This document shows, one piece after another, positions 47,484 to 57,922 of a DNA stretch of 64,000 nucleotides. The first letter of the stretch is position 1. Each line of letters starts with the position of its first letter. The DNA is taken from assembly GCA_001792895.1 (NCBI GenBank), contig MARA01000039.1:1-64000 (forward strand), in the 5' to 3' direction. A program made the position numbers and the translations under genes. The notes under the pieces are model-generated. The model worked only from the letters and a program-made list of their open reading frames with translations, made no database searches and had not been told where the DNA came from. The stretch is from Lentinus brumalis (lineage: Eukaryota; Basidiomycota; Agaricomycetes; Polyporales; Polyporaceae).

Positions 47484-50400
47484 TCAGAACGACTCGATGG
47501 GGCTCGCTGAGAGCCCAACGTCGTTGACTCTGGACGATGAACCCGCCTCGCTTACGGATGCGGAGTTCAGAGGGGTAGGGACAGACGTTTGCCGCCGCAG
47601 AGAACGCCGGGGACGTGAGCCGGCGACAGTCGAAGCGGAAGGGGTTGCTTTGGTCGGCGATGCCTTGGAGGCGTCAGTCGCGGTGGACGGGGCGTTCACT
47701 ATGGATGGAGAGGTGAAAGCACCAATCCTCGGAAGGCGGATCTTCAGGGTGGGCGTAGGATTGGGAGCTGAGCCGTTGGTCGTAGGGGGAGTGATAGGTT
47801 TGCGATGCCGAGCCGAAGTCCCGTTAGCCTTCTTCTTCTTGCTGCTACTGGCCTTCGGTGGTGGAGGGGCGAGTATCGACAATTCTGTGTCCATTTGATC
47901 AGGATCAGGCTTAATAGTCGGCTCAGCGCGTGTCTTCCCACGAGCAGGCTGACGAGTCCTCTTAGAGCGCGATGAGATGGAGAGGGATTCCGTCGCGTCT
48001 TGGCCAGTCGGAGTCTTATCGCCCTCCGCAGTGGTCAGGTGGACGCCGTTGGCGATCGAGACGGACGTTTGAGAGACAGAGGTCACTGGTTCCGGGGGCC
48101 TGGCTGCCTTGCGACGGGCATCCGGACGTTTACCGGAGGAGATCACCAGCGGAGGTAGCTCGAAATCGACATCCATCGGAACATCCTCATCCCCAGAGCG
48201 GCCGGACCGTCTCGACGATCGCGCCCGAGAGGACACCGCATGAGAAGCTGCAGCACGACGGGGGCGAGAAGTCTCCGCAGATATGCTGCCTGAGGTCGCA
48301 ATGCCCTTCTTGCCCTTGAGCTGAACTCCGCATTAGGTTTCTGGTGGACATAGGATATCCTGCTCACGCACCAGCAAGGTGCCCTCTTGCGGCTCTATCT
48401 TCACTGTCTTAGCCTTGGCTTTCTGCGCTCCATTAGTGTGGGATTTCGCCCGATCTGCACTGTGGACAGCTGAGCTGGACGAGCCGTGGAGCTGCATATC
48501 ACACAGCATCTGGCGTGCAAAAGGCCCCTCAACATCATGCTCACGACGATAGGAAGGCCCACCGACCTGAGCGATGTTCACGTCATCCTGAGTACGGCTC
48601 ACAGTGTCGATAGAGAGGGGTGTGATACTCTCTTGGTCGTCAGCTAGCGAGCTGAGTGATGTAAGAGGCGAGGACAGTAGGCTGGAAACCTGGTATTCCC
48701 TGCATGTGAAATTGTCAGCACGACATCTCGGGACGCATCGCTACCCCCCACATTTCTGACGCAGATTCGCCTCGGCGATTCCTCGCTATCTTGTCCCAGA
48801 AGTCGAGGGTGATGATCCTCTCGGGCACTCGATATCGTCGACCGTTGATCAACACCTCATCCACGTTGAGTTTGTCTGGAACGCGTGCAGGCGACGGAGC
48901 AGTATCTGCTTGCACGACCTCGATGTTGCCGTTGTTCCATTGACGCGGTTTAGTGATGTCGATAGGCGTGGCATTTGCTCGAGGTATCCGACGTTTCGGT
49001 TGCTATTAGAGACAACTATCAACGATCTTGTCTTGAACGTGATTCTCTGGAAGGACTCACTAAAACGCGCTCTGCATGATTCGGACACATCCATTTCTTT
49101 GACCAAGGTGGCATGACGCTCAAGGGCGGGTCGAGACAGTCAAGGTGCCAGTGAAGATGACAGTAATCGCACGAGATGATAGCTCTACCGGTCTCATAAT
49201 TGTTCACATTGGTGGACGCAGACCTCCTTGCTCGTTTCACAGTAGGGGAATCGGCTGCCATCCCCGGTGGGAGAGCGGAAGTGCCGCATCGAAAACAGAG
49301 CATGGGGTCGCCATTGCGGTCCTTCAGCCTGTACGGATCCCGGTCCTCCAGTTGGCCATGTCGACTGTGCCGGGTCGGTGAGCGAGGACACCTCGACTAC
49401 GAAGAGAGTACTCACTTGAAGCGTGGTTGTTTGACCTCGGACATGTCCTGATAAGTACCCCTAGGACCAGTTCCCACTGTATGATGATATGAGTAAGCCA
49501 GCGACAGTGCAAACTTCAAGCTCACCGTCTTTAAAGAAGGAACGGATGTCCTGAGGCAATTGGTATTCTGTGGGTATCTTGTTGGCAAGCTCGTGAACGA
49601 GTGGAGCCATAAATTTGAGCGATGTTGGCGGTTTGGGTGATGGTCGCTAACCGTGGCACTGATCAACTACGATATCGAGGAAGAGATTCGGCACCTTACC
49701 TGCTCTAGTACACACGCCGGGCAGAACCATCTAGATTCTCCTTCAGGAAGGTCGGACGCTTCCATGGGGGGATCCAGACATAGCCAATGGAAAGCTCTGG
49801 GGCAGCCGTCGCAGTACACCAGAGCGCCGAGAGACCGACACGCAGAGCAGTGGTCCTCGTTGGACTGCATATAGGCTCAACAACGGGGAGTTGCGCGCAT
49901 ATACAGACACGCACCAATGACGGGACATTGTCCAATGACACAACACCTGGCTCCTCCTTCACTTTCACCGCTGGCTCCCTTTCCCTCTCCTTCCCTTTCC
50001 CCTTCCTCTTATCCTTCGAAGGGCGCCCGCGAGGCCGCGTCGAGCTTTCCGCGACCTCCGGAGGTGTATCCTCTTCATGTAGTGAGGTAGCTCGAGAGAC
50101 CATCGCGTCGTCAGAGTCGAGAGGCAGAAGGGCAGGATCAAAGTCCGACAGCGCATGCGATGACGAAGCGGTCGCTTCCGGGATGATGATAGGGTCTGAG
50201 GGCGTTGACACCACGGCCAGGCTGCGAGCAGAAGCACGCTGGGACCTGGTGCTCTCGGCGCTGTGGGCGGGGGTGACGGTGGACAGAATAAAGCAATCGA
50301 GGTAGTTGTAGTTCCGGTGCGGCCGCGGGGCACGCAGACAAACCAATGTCAACGACTATGTCAGAATTTTTGCAACCAACGGACGGGAAGGATACGCACC

Positions 50401-50707
50401 CTTTGTCCAGACGAGCCCGCTTTCTTCGAGTCCCATCCATGTCGGTGGGAGCTGCGGAGATGGAGCCCAATGCAAAATGAGTGGTATAGGTCGTGCCCGG
50501 GTCGGATGTGGGTAGGTACGAGTATGTCACAGTAGGCTTTTTGTTATCTTTCTTCGGGATCCCACTGGCAGCCTGCTGGATGGTCGCGAGTGACGGCGGG
50601 CCAGGCAAGATTTCCGTAGCCAGAGACGGATCACCCTCCAGGTGGGGTGGTTGTGATACGGAGGCTCCGGGGTGCAAGTACGCGGGGACGCCCTCGACCG
50701 AGGCCAT
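47484..50707 (-). CDS. RCO1: RCO1-like double PHD-finger protein (Rpd3S-type subunit)
   Basis: Yeast Rco1 is a subunit of the Rpd3S histone deacetylase, which acts on transcribed chromatin. Exons: 50400-50707, 49915 to about 50360, 49700-49864, 49526-49646, 49416-49476, 49061-49364, 48745-49002, 48372-48699 and 47484-48320. The N-terminus is disordered with a basic RRKRARLDKG. PHD1 is HCSACRSLGALVYCDGCPRA followed by FHWLCLDPPM and CPAC. PHD2 combines MLCFRCG, CDYCHLHWHLDCLDPP and WMCPNH. A conserved LDFWDKIARNRR segment follows. The last 280 residues are lysine/serine/proline-rich. Two joins do not keep frame as read: intron 1 near 50360-50400, and the C run at 48744-48749, where one base fewer would fit. 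The order and spacing of the PHD fingers match RCO1/PHF12. Confidence 0.85.
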
Positions 50708-52347
50708 CGCTTGGCGTATTGTGCGCAAGTGAATGTAAGGGCAAGCCGCGAGAGCCGCGTGGAGGAGTTGGCGTCCCTACCTCGGTGGTAGCGTACAAGA
50801 CGGAGGACACAGTGGCGATGATGGAGGCAAGCGACAATGTTCCGCTGCACAGTTTCTCCTACTGACATACGGTCGTTTATATATCTACGGATCGTCTCCC
50901 CGCCCCTTGCATCCTCCGAACTCCCTCGATGACGCTTTTTGTGTTGCTTCGATGGCAACCCCCTCTGCCCTGCCGGCTGCTGCACCATGCACAGTCCGCT
51001 CAGATGCTCAGCCCAGCCTTCAACGCTCATCAAGACGTCGGCGCATGGCACGAGATGAGCCGCCCTCGCTGCATATGCAGCGAGCATAAGAACTGCGAAC
51101 CATAGAGATGGATTAGGCATGTCGAACGTTAAGTTGGGTGGAGGACCTGGTTGCACTCACGGGCGTGATACCGATCCAGGCGATCCTGCTCAACTCGATG
51201 GAGAGGCGCAGGCGTACGTGGAAAGTGGGTATGCTTTTGTGTTCGATATCGCAGTATATCCCTTGCTGTGAGATTTTGGGCAGCATCATTCTCCTGCTGA
51301 CAAAAGCACGGCTGCCATCCGACACCAGACCCATACAATCTGTTGAGTGATGCAAGTGAGAAGTCTGTCGATACGAGGTTGAGCAGAATCCTAGTGCATG
51401 AATACTGATAGAGACTCGCCTAATACGCCAAGGAATGCTCAACTCCCTGACTTCATGTCGTCAAGCTAATCGACCAACCTGTAAGGGCAATGGTTCCCGT
51501 GAGTAGGAGAGAATCGGGCGTATTGTCTGCCCATGGCAGAGATCCCGGTTCAATGGTCATCTGGATCTCTTCGTGGCCCGGAGTACTAACGGCTGCTGCA
51601 AAGCCCGGGCAACCTCCGCCACGTACCCTTGGCGGTTGGGGCCAGAGAAGACCGCGTGCAACGGTCCCCGCCACGTCTCCTGCTACCGCCGACTGCAATG
51701 TGACATGATCATAGACTGGCAAGGCAATCGCAACGTGGTGTAGGGGACGTGGGTTGGCTTCCGCCTCGAGCGTCGAGCAGCCTCGGTGTGTTCATGAGCC
51801 GCGCTTGTATAGTATGTACAGTACTTACTAGTGGTGGCTCACATCCACGACAAAAGTCTTCTACTTCCAGCCAGTGCACCTTCTGCAGTGTACGCGGGAC
51901 CTAACGCTTCCGTGCCTTCACTGAGAGTTGCAATGTTGGTGTCTCATGACATTGACCACTCACCGGTACAGGGCCAGTGCCATATATCTCCATCGTGGCA
52001 CGAGTACCTGGCAACACGCGCATACATACGCCGATTCTTCGCTGCCGGGTGATTGGGATTCGTGAAAACAAGCCTGGAGGAAGCTCAAGTTCGCAGAATG
52101 CATGTGGGTATCAATGACAAGAGGGAGAAGCTTGCCGCCGGCACCCTCGAGAAGACTGCGTCTGCACAGCTTTTCGCTTGACAGTGCTCGATCGACACAC
52201 TGTCCACACCGACGGCGACCACGGTGACAACGACGGCGACAGCGGTGCACGCAAGTTCTCCATGTCCCTCGCCTCCTGTCATATCTTACCCTTCTCGTGA
52301 CCCCGGCCCTTTGTGCATACTTTGGAAACTGCCACTGCTCTCCCTAC
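50708..52347. other. Intergenic region with a possible minus-strand gene
   Basis: On the minus strand TATATAAA at 50876-50883 lies about 170 bp upstream of the RCO1-like ATG. Between 50980 and 51722 minus-strand open stretches resemble exons: MPVYDHVTLQSAVAGDVAGT (51722 down), LVSDGSRAFVSRRMMLPKIS and HVRLRLSIELSRIAWIGITP (about 51170-51330), and a hydrophobic LMLAAYAARAAHLVPCADVL (about 51040-51100). They could form one small, partly hydrophobic protein, but the joins are not in frame and I recognise no family. 51730-52347 shows nothing supportable. Confidence 0.35.
50876..50883 (-). promoter_or_regulatory. TATA box of the RCO1-like gene
   Basis: TATATAAA reads on the minus strand about 170 bp before the RCO1-like ATG at 50707, a usual distance in fungi. 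No competing minus-strand ATG lies between. Confidence 0.45.
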
Positions 52348-53974
52348 ATGTCCCGGAACATAGACACGCCTCTCATTTCCTTGGGTCCACTCCCACCTCC
52401 TCCCCGGCTCGGTCCTGCGGACGACGACGACGATGTTCCCGGCGCAGACCGCATTGTTCGCAAACACTGGTACCACTATCTACCTCTGCTGCGTGAGTCT
52501 CGCACCGTATAAGGCTCGCGTGGCGTCTTGCCTGACATCCCCGACTGCGACAGTTGCCGTTTGCATGATCCTTGCACCTCATCCCTCACTCCTCATCATC
52601 TTCGTCAACTACCATTACCGTGTGCATGGTGCTCTATACCACGCAGGTGCACACCTATTAGCCACCTACACCCTGACATTCCTCGCCTTCTCCTCCCTCA
52701 TCGTCGTGCTCGCACGCGACCCCGGACCGGTCGGAGACAAGTCGCAAGGGGAAGATGCGGCAGAAAGCGAGGAAGAGGGTTTCCCCGAGGCACTCCTCGC
52801 TCCTCCGGAAGGCGAGGACGCCCATGACCCCGGCAAGTGGTGCAAGAAGTGTGTAGCACCAAAACCCGAGCGCGCGCACCATTGCGGAACGTGCGGGAGA
52901 TGTGTGTTGAAGATGGGTGAGTCCTGATTCCTTACTCGTGTGCACGGAGCACCTCTGGCGTAGGTCCCGGAGTAGGAACGCGTCTAGCAGAGTTGCCTAT
53001 GGGACGCACCACGATAGTATACTGCGTCGTAGCTCCTGCCCGCGCGGTACCCAGCTTTGACCGGGTGGTCTGATGTCAATATGGTATGGGACCATACGGG
53101 GCAGAACACCTTGCGAACTGCATACAGAGAGGATTGCTCCAGCGTCGCGATACTTTTCACGCAATGCATCGACTTGGCGCTGTCCCCCGTCACGGTCTTT
53201 CGTCAAAGTACTGTCGAGCTACTTGGCTGACGCTTTGATCCTCAACAGACCATCACTGCATGTGGCTCGGTCATAAGTGCATCGTAAGGTCATGATACCA
53301 TCTCAGCAACTCGCCCAGCTCATACACACCTCTTCCAGGGTCACCGTACACATGCATCATTTGTACACTTCCTCTGCTGCGTCACCCTTCTCGCGGTCTA
53401 CATTGCTACCCTCTGCGGCTCCGTCGTGGTGTGGGCGTTCACGCACCCGGTCTCTATTGACGAGACGACACCGGTGCATGCGATGTTCCTTACTTTCTAC
53501 GGGATCGTGATCAGCATGGTCATCGGCTCTTTCTGCGTGTATCATCTCTACCTCGTCTCCACGAACCAAACAACCCTCGAGTCGTTGTCGCCCTTCTTGC
53601 TCCTGCGACACATCCCTCCACTTGAAGAGAATGCCGACTCACGCAGGCTCTCGAATCCGCCATTAGAACATGAGCTATCCTTTGAGCAGCGTATGCTCGT
53701 GCGCGATGCGCACCGGCATCTGCGACTGTACGACATTGGCTTCAAGCGCAACTGGGCCCAGGTCTTCGGGTGGACAAGGCCCTGGGGATGGGTGTACCGA
53801 CTTGCCATCGGGGGTGCCTGGTGAGTTCATGCTGATTTTTCTGGCGTCACCAAGTCATTGACTGACCATCGGGGCAGTACTGGCGATGGGCGGACGTTCC
53901 CACGAAATCCGCGAGCGGAGCAGATGCTGGCGCGGCTTGCATCGGACTTGGTGAGCGCGGACAAGGACAGGTGA
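52348..53974 (+). CDS. DHHC palmitoyltransferase
   Basis: This is an integral membrane enzyme that attaches palmitate to cysteines of proteins. Exons: 52348-52492, 52554-52916, 53249-53283, 53339-53820 and 53878-53974. The start reads MSRNIDTPLISLGPLPPPPR. Two hydrophobic segments follow (LLAVCMILAPHPSLLIIFVN and THLLA-like LLATYTLTFLAFSSLIVVL), then the DPG motif ARDPGPV. The cysteine-rich domain reads KWCKKCVAPKPERAHHCGTC and GRCVLKMDHHCMWLGHKCIG. Two more segments (FVHFLCCVTLLAVYIATLCG and MFLTFYGIVISMVIGSFCVY) and the TTxE motif TNQTTLES complete the core. All hallmarks are intact. The catalytic DHHC lies on a 35-nt exon preceded by a 332-bp intron, long for this genome. The upstream start is not certain. 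Confidence 0.92.
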
Positions 53975-54799
53975 CTGCAGTATGTCTTCGTCTACTTTTT
54001 CTATCTTGCTTAAGATGTAATCTGTATGCTCTTGTATACCCTACGCTACTAATGCATATGATACCCTCGACACAAACACCTAGTGCCTTCCGCTACCTAC
54101 TACGGTGCGGAAGGTTCATCCACCCCTCTCGCGTCCGCTTTCCACTAACATACGACTTCTTCCTGCACTCTTTGACCATAGATTATCCCTCAGAGCTATT
54201 TTATGGCCGACGGTTCAACGTGTGCGGCCAGTTCACGTTGCTGGAGACTCAGGGACAGTCTCTCGGCGGGCGAACGTGCAAGTGCTTATTTCGGTGATGT
54301 CGGCCTGTTGTTCGCCATGTATCGCCCTGACATTGCCAAGTCCAATCCATCGTTCAAAGCTTTGCGCATGGCCTCACCAAGTACGCCCATTCCCTGCTCC
54401 TGTGCCTGAGAGACTCATGCTAACGTTCATGAAGGTTCGTAGACTTCTCCGGGAATCTCCAGGAATGTCTTCTTGAAGGCCTCCAAGATCCACCTTCGAG
54501 AATCCATGTTCTCACATCCTATCGACATTGCCGGCATATGCGGCGTCATCAGGCAGTCAGCGCCGATTATTGACTGGAGCGTCTCACAGCGCACAAACGT
54601 GTGTCGAGCTGGTGGTGCCGATTTGCTCGCCGCCAGCGCAGCGTATTCCGCACAGGAAATGATCTTGACATGTATCCGAGTCTCGGCGTGATCTTGCCCG
54701 CACTACAAAACCGGGGCGTGATCTCATGTTCAACTCGCTGCGGTTCATCCCACCACCCCAGACACAATCCCAACCCCCACTGGCCGCCTCGCACTCAAG
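53975..54799. other. Gap without recognised gene
   Basis: Several overlapping plus-strand frames of about 70-120 codons lie here (for example 54105-54476), rich in arginine and serine, with no domain I can recognise. The stretch could be 3' UTR of the palmitoyltransferase plus the promoter of the next gene, or a decayed gene. Confidence 0.4.
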
Positions 54800-56274
54800 A
54801 TGTGGAAGTCTTTCGCACCTTTACTTGCCCTCGTGTCTTGTGCCGCAGGCCTCAACATCCTGCTCACGAACGACGACAGTTGGGCTTCCGCAAACATCCG
54901 GTACGCGTCTTACGCTACCTCAGAGTCGTTGGACGACATGTTGACGCGTTGTAATTCTGAAGCGCGACTTATAACGCGTTGAAGGCCGATGGTCACGATG
55001 TGCTCTTAGTCGGGTGAGTAACACGCATCGTGCTGGGCCCTCCTTTCTGACCCCATCCATGTCTTGCAGTCCAGCGGTGCAGCAGTCTGGGAGGGGTGGT
55101 ACCTTCGTCCTGCCCACGACAAACATCACTGAGCCTGGAGGCGAGTTCGGTTCGATTCCCGTCGGCGCGCCGTACTTCGGCCAGGACTCTGAGAACGGCG
55201 ACCTGTGTGAGTGCACGCTCCCATATGTGTCGCTCTTCTACAGTCAGATGTCCTGACCTGCGATCAAGTCTACTTTAACGGAACGCCCGCTGCCACGGTA
55301 TGATGCAGCGTTCGTCCCATGTTCGCCTCATTGACTTATCACTGGGGTCGTGTGACCAGGCTGTCTTTGGCATCGACATTATTGCTCCCAAGAAGTTTGG
55401 GAGTACTCCGATCGACCTCGTTGTGTCAGGTCCGAACGAGGGCCAGAACAATGGTCCCTTCCTGTTCACGTTGAGTGGCACAATCGGGGCTACCTATGTA
55501 TCTGTTGAGCGTGGAGTACGTCTGTCCCACCTATCCAGGACAGAGAAGAAGCTGAATGACTTTTCAGTACCCGGCCATTGCATTCTCCGCCGGCAACAGC
55601 ACTCATCGCTCCTTCACGACGCTCACGGATGACGCTAGCGATCCAGCCAACATTGCTGCCAAGGTACTGTATCGCGTGGCCCATCGCGGAGTCGGTTGAC
55701 TGAAGTAGTTCCAGGTTGTCGCAGACGTCGTCCGTGCTGTCGCCAATGGCGTGAATGCAACCAAGCAACGTCTCCTTCCTTTGGGGGTTGGCCTGTCGTT
55801 CGTACACTGCTGGCCTAGCTAGCCATACAGCCACTGACGTGCATCGCAGAGTCAACATTCCTACTTTCGGCCCGGGCAGCAACTGCACGGCGGTAGGTCT
55901 TGCTATAACACGGAGTCCTCGTGTGTGACTCACAGACTTGGCCTGCAGCCTCCACTTCGGTTCACTCGTATGACCGGTGGTGCTGTTGTGGACCAGATCT
56001 CCATCAATTCAACGTCTGGTTTCCCGATTAGCACCAACTTGTGAGTGTTCATGACTCGTCGGCCGTGGCTGAAACTCACTGCTGGTCGTACAGGGAGGCA
56101 AGTGGGGTTAACGCAAACGTCAATGGAGTCCGCGAGGACCCCGGAGAGACACCCACTAGTGCAGGTTGTGAGACAGCCGTCAGCATCTTCTCTGTCGACT
56201 ACGATGCCCCCGAACGTCTCGCGCGACCTATCCAGCAACGCCTTTCGCTCGCCATTGAGGCATCGGAGTTTTGA
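54800..56274 (+). CDS. Secreted SurE-like phosphatase / nucleotidase
   Basis: SurE proteins are metal-dependent phosphatases acting on nucleotides. Fungal homologues are often annotated as acid phosphatases. Ten exons: 54800-54900, 54963-55013, 55070-55206, 55269-55297, 55360-55515, 55568-55663, 55715-55794, 55850-55892, 55949-56040 and 56094-56274. A signal peptide (MWKSFAPLLALVSCAAG) precedes the SurE metal motif NILLTNDDSWAS directly at the mature N-terminus. The second motif is DLVVSGPNEGQNNG, equivalent to SGxNxGxN in bacterial SurE. IGATYVSVERGYPAIAFSAG follows, matching the AMEAA-type helix region. Several NxT/S sites fit secretion. Splicing is clean with no frame breaks. Length, about 320 residues, suits the fungal family. 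Confidence 0.92.
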
Positions 56275-56557
56275 TGCGTAGTGTTATTGATGTTTGTGCT
56301 ACACAATACGATACCTTACATGCATCCGTTGCCTTATTTGGGCTGAACTAATAGGCTTTGATGCTTCTCTCATAAGTGGAAGGAATGTACGAGCGGTGAA
56401 ACGTTCTCAAGACGTGCTGGCGCAGCCTCAGTGTAGAGCACTGGCAGAACTCACGCCGGGCTCGAGGTAGTTATTGGGGCCGAGCAGGAGTCACGAAGCA
56501 TGAATGGATTCGACAAACGAGAACGCGACGTACAGAGCAAGAATGAGCATGTGCACC

Positions 56558-57657
56558 TCAAGAAGTGTCCATGCGATCTGGAGAGATGCTCCGGCTTTTC
56601 GACCGGAACCTTTCAGGAGAACCCGCGGCTGAGCCGTTGGCACGATCGGGGGAGATACTTCGACTCCTTGAGCGGTATGGCGAGCGCGACCCAGAGCGGC
56701 TGCGCGAGATATACCGCGAGCCAGTCGGAGACGGCGACCTGCTCCCCGGACTCCTGCCTCGACTGAGACTCCTCGATGGGGAACGGCTCTTGCTGGCAGC
56801 GCCGCCCGGGCTCCTGCTCCTGTCCGAACTGCGACTCCTGCTCCTACTTCTCTCGCTCCCGTGTTCACTCTTGCCCTCCATCGCATCCAAAAGACGACTC
56901 TTGCGAGGCCCGATTTCACCCAGGTCCTCCAGAACATCGCGTTTTGTGATGCGGGGGAGGATGAGGTCGCACACTCGCTCTTCATTCAGTAGCTGGTCCA
57001 CGAATTCGTCCATATACGTGAGCGAGTATCCGCCTGCCCTGACGTGAGCATGCGCCACCCATACACAGAAGAGATCCACGTACCCATCCCATGATAGCGT
57101 AGCTTTCGATAGTCTTTTAGAAGGGGTTCCAGTATCTCGTATACCTCCACGGGTCGAAAGGTCATACGGATGTACATGACGGCGAGTGCCCGCAAATATC
57201 TGAACAGAGGGGTGGAAGGGGAACCTTAAGCACTGAGGAATGATACGAAAAGGCGTGGACGCACTTGAACTCATCTGCCTGTAGATACTCTAATAGAATC
57301 TCCTTCTCCGGCTGAATTTGCAGCAACTTGAGGAGCAAGCACAGGAATTCCGTAGGTTTCTGATTCCCATACACGCCTCCAATGGCCTTCAGTTCAATGG
57401 CTCTGTCAATCAGCGTCTCCGCTAGATATAAGGTCAGTCAGGTCCGTTCGCTACGCGTAAGCCGCATGCCCATACCTGTGAGCGCGAAACAGTGCTCCTT
57501 CCAATAGCTGGAGTCATAGATGCGGTTTCGGATGACGGATTCGACTAGGTACTAAAGATTCAGCTATGAATGTCGTCTGCACACAGTAAAGCAACAGCCA
57601 TACCTGGGGATTCTGGCCATGGATAGAGGTTGCTCCCCGGACGGTGGTGTTGGCCAT
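56558..57657 (-). CDS. PRP38: Pre-mRNA splicing factor PRP38 with RS tail
   Basis: PRP38 is a component of the U4/U6.U5 tri-snRNP needed for spliceosome activation. Five exons: 57604-57657, 57476-57551, 57265-57421, 57084-57199 and 56558-57033. The start reads MANTTVRGATSIHGQNPQYL. Family motifs are VIRNRIYDSSYWKEHCFALT, YGNQKPTEFLCLLLKLLQIQ, EYLQADEFKYLRALAVMYIR and LTYMDEFVDQLLNEERVCDL. About 125 residues of arginine-serine repeats follow, with GSRSPSPTGSRY and RSRSISPDR. Yeast Prp38 lacks this RS tail, whereas animal PRP38A has one. All exons keep frame. It is divergent from no close gene: 265 bp separate its ATG from the 3' end of the next minus-strand gene. Confidence 0.95.
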
Positions 57658-57922
57658 GGTGGACTTGAACAAGAGCTGCTATTATCGGCGCTCAAAGTCG
57701 TGGCTGAGGGACATCGGCGCCGGCCCGTCTAAGCGCCCGTATAGGAGACTCTTTCACCGCTCGCTACTTCAATTCGACCGTATTCGACCACTAGTGAAAC
57801 GCCGCCCGGGCGGCAAATACCTTGTGTGCAGTCAAGATGGGCGTGAGCACGTGACCAGCATCTCGCTGCGCAGCGAAGGTAGCCGGTGAACAGGTGGAGT
57901 TGCGCGCCCCCGCGCGGTATGT

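Noticed and set aside
47497..47898. Plus-strand frame opposite the RCO1-like tail
   Set aside because: It is the antisense of a lysine/serine/proline-rich coding exon, with no independent signal.
55146..55156. Perfect-looking pol III B box GGTTCGATTCC
   Set aside because: It lies inside a well-supported exon of the SurE-like gene, no A box lies at the right distance, and no cloverleaf forms. It is a chance match.
56565..57047. Plus-strand leucine/arginine-rich frame of 160 codons
   Set aside because: It is the antisense of the PRP38 RS repeats; its apparent leucine richness is only the complement of the arginine/serine codons.
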